This document shows positions 23,232-24,004 of a stretch of DNA of 24,004 nt, piece by piece. Source of the DNA: DATJBC01 sp035515515 (GTDB lineage: Bacteria > Actinomycetota > Acidimicrobiia > Acidimicrobiales > UBA8190). The notes under the pieces are model-generated. The model was given only the letters and a program-made list of their open reading frames with translations, was not told where the DNA came from and did no database searches. The number at the start of each line of letters is the position of its first letter. The stretch's first letter is position 1. The translations under genes and the position numbers were made by a program. The DNA is taken from the NCBI GenBank assembly GCA_035515515.1, contig DATJBC010000117.1:1-24004 (forward strand). Reading direction: 5' to 3'.

Positions 23232-24004
23232 CGTGGCGGGGCTGGCGGCGGGCGCGCCGGGGGCCGGCGCCGCCTCCGCCAGGACGCGCCGCGGCGGGCC
23301 GTGCACGGTGTCGGGAGGCGGCCCGGCGCGCCGCAGCCGGCCCCACGCCCCGTCGAGGGCCACCGCCGCCATCAGCACCAACGAGACCTCGAAGGGCGTG
23401 CGGAAGCGGGTCTGGCCGAAGGTGACGAGCGCCACCACGGCCACCACGGCCCCCACGGCCCACAGCGGCGACACCGGGACGCGCCGCCTGCGCAGGACGA
23501 CGGTCCCGCCCAGCGACAGGGCCACCAGGGCGTAGTACATGCCCAGGCCGGCGAGCGCCCAGTGATAGGGGCGCGTCTCGACGTAGTAGTCGAGCCACAC
23601 CTGCCACGTGGGGTGGAAGGCGCCGAAGGCGCGGCCCAGGCGGGCGAGCTCCACCGGCACGATGCGGTGCAGGTGGGTGCGGATGTAGTGCACGCCGTAG
23701 GACTCGGCCTCGGCGGACTGCACCGACTTGTCGACGCGCTGGTTGATGGGCGCCTTGAGCGAGCACTGCAGCGACCAGTAGCCCTCGTAGCGCCCCGCCC
23801 AGGTGATGTCGCAGTTGGCCGAGGCCAAGGTGACACCGAAGCCCGTGCTCACGAAGGTGGGGTCCTGGAAGCGGCTCATGTTGTAGCCCACCCACGGCGC
23901 CACCACGGTGAGCGCCGTCAGCGTGCCCACCCCGGCGAGCGCCAGGCGGCGCCGCAGGCGCGCCCGGGCGAACAGCGCCATGGGGACGAGGACGAAGGGG
24001 ATCA
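23229..24004 (-). CDS. GT39/PMT-type membrane glycosyltransferase, C-terminal part
   Basis: The last 257 codons of a polytopic membrane protein whose 5' end lies beyond base 24004; the frame is open to the edge (IPFVLVPMALF), so the ATG at 23981 is probably internal. After a helix ending VVAPWVGYNMSRFQDP comes VSTGFGVTLASANCD, then WAGRYEGYWSLQC. This extracytoplasmic segment with a Cys pair is typical of actinobacterial GT39 (dolichyl-phosphate-mannose-protein mannosyltransferase-like) proteins. Several more helices and a Pro/Ala-rich cytosolic tail close the protein. The catalytic acidic motif of GT39 enzymes would be in the missing N-terminus. The TAG stop is 10 bp before the GT2 start; the GT2 product could make its lipid-linked sugar donor. 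Confidence 0.85.
   Translation of the reverse strand, partial: IPFVLVPMALFARARLRRRLALAGVGTLTALTVVAPWVGYNMSRFQDPTFVSTGFGVTLASANCDITWAGRYEGYWSLQCSLKAPINQRVDKSVQSAEAESYGVHYIRTHLHRIVPVELARLGRAFGAFHPTWQVWLDYYVETRPYHWALAGLGMYYALVALSLGGTVVLRRRRVPVSPLWAVGAVVAVVALVTFGQTRFRTPFEVSLVLMAAVALDGAWGRLRRAGPPPDTVHGPPRRVLAEAAPAPGAPAASPAT

Noticed and set aside
1..24004. tRNA, rRNA, insertion sequences, prophage or attachment sites
   Set aside because: I looked for cloverleaf-like ends, transposase or integrase motifs and flanking repeats and saw none; the gene content is chromosomal with uniform GC.

Overview
The window is very GC-rich chromosomal DNA, with third codon positions close to saturated with G/C. 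Its gene content points to Actinomycetota: an AftD-type arabinofuranosyltransferase homologue, an Rv2578c-type radical SAM protein, an actinobacterial SOS box (GAAC-N4-GTTC), many GTG starts, and TANNNT -10 elements lying 6-8 nt before start codons as in leaderless mRNAs. A deep-branching class such as Acidimicrobiia is my inference; there is no rRNA marker to confirm it. I see no tRNA, rRNA, insertion sequence, prophage or CRISPR array. No stretch over 300 bases is free of genes; the nearest case (15499-15794) holds the remnant described below.

Region 1 (1-6220, minus strand) is a housekeeping cluster. In transcription order it reads HAD-IIA phosphatase, phasin-like protein with a histone-H1-like tail, tlyA (rRNA methyltransferase), nadK, recN, then pyrG (its C-terminus cut by the window edge). 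The phasin-like gene has the best promoter of the window (TTGCCG, 17 nt, TAGCTT, 6 nt, ATG). The tlyA, nadK and recN genes follow almost without gaps, and tlyA seems to start at CTG. Region 2 (6221-10889) holds a TrpB2-type tryptophan synthase beta chain (+), a radical SAM protein with a perfect SOS box at its start (-), a 14-TM DHA2 efflux permease (-) and a divergent flavodoxin-like protein (+).

Region 3 (10903-15725, minus) contains a second MFS permease preceded by a decayed nicotinate phosphoribosyltransferase N-terminus, a nitroreductase, a conserved hypothetical protein and a large unassigned membrane protein with a GT-C-like acidic motif. Region 4 (15795-24004) is an envelope-glycan block. 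A stand-alone receiver-domain response regulator sits 3 bp before a 1579-residue AftD-like protein, followed by an acyltransferase-3 protein (all +). Converging on them are DUF2304, a DPM1-like GT2 and a GT39-type mannosyltransferase (all -, the last cut by the window end).

A plausible reading of region 4: GT2 with DUF2304 makes or handles a polyprenyl-phosphate sugar, the GT39 and AftD-like GT-C enzymes transfer lipid-linked sugars outside the membrane, and the acyltransferase decorates the glycan. The link of the response regulator to this work is inferred from operon position only.
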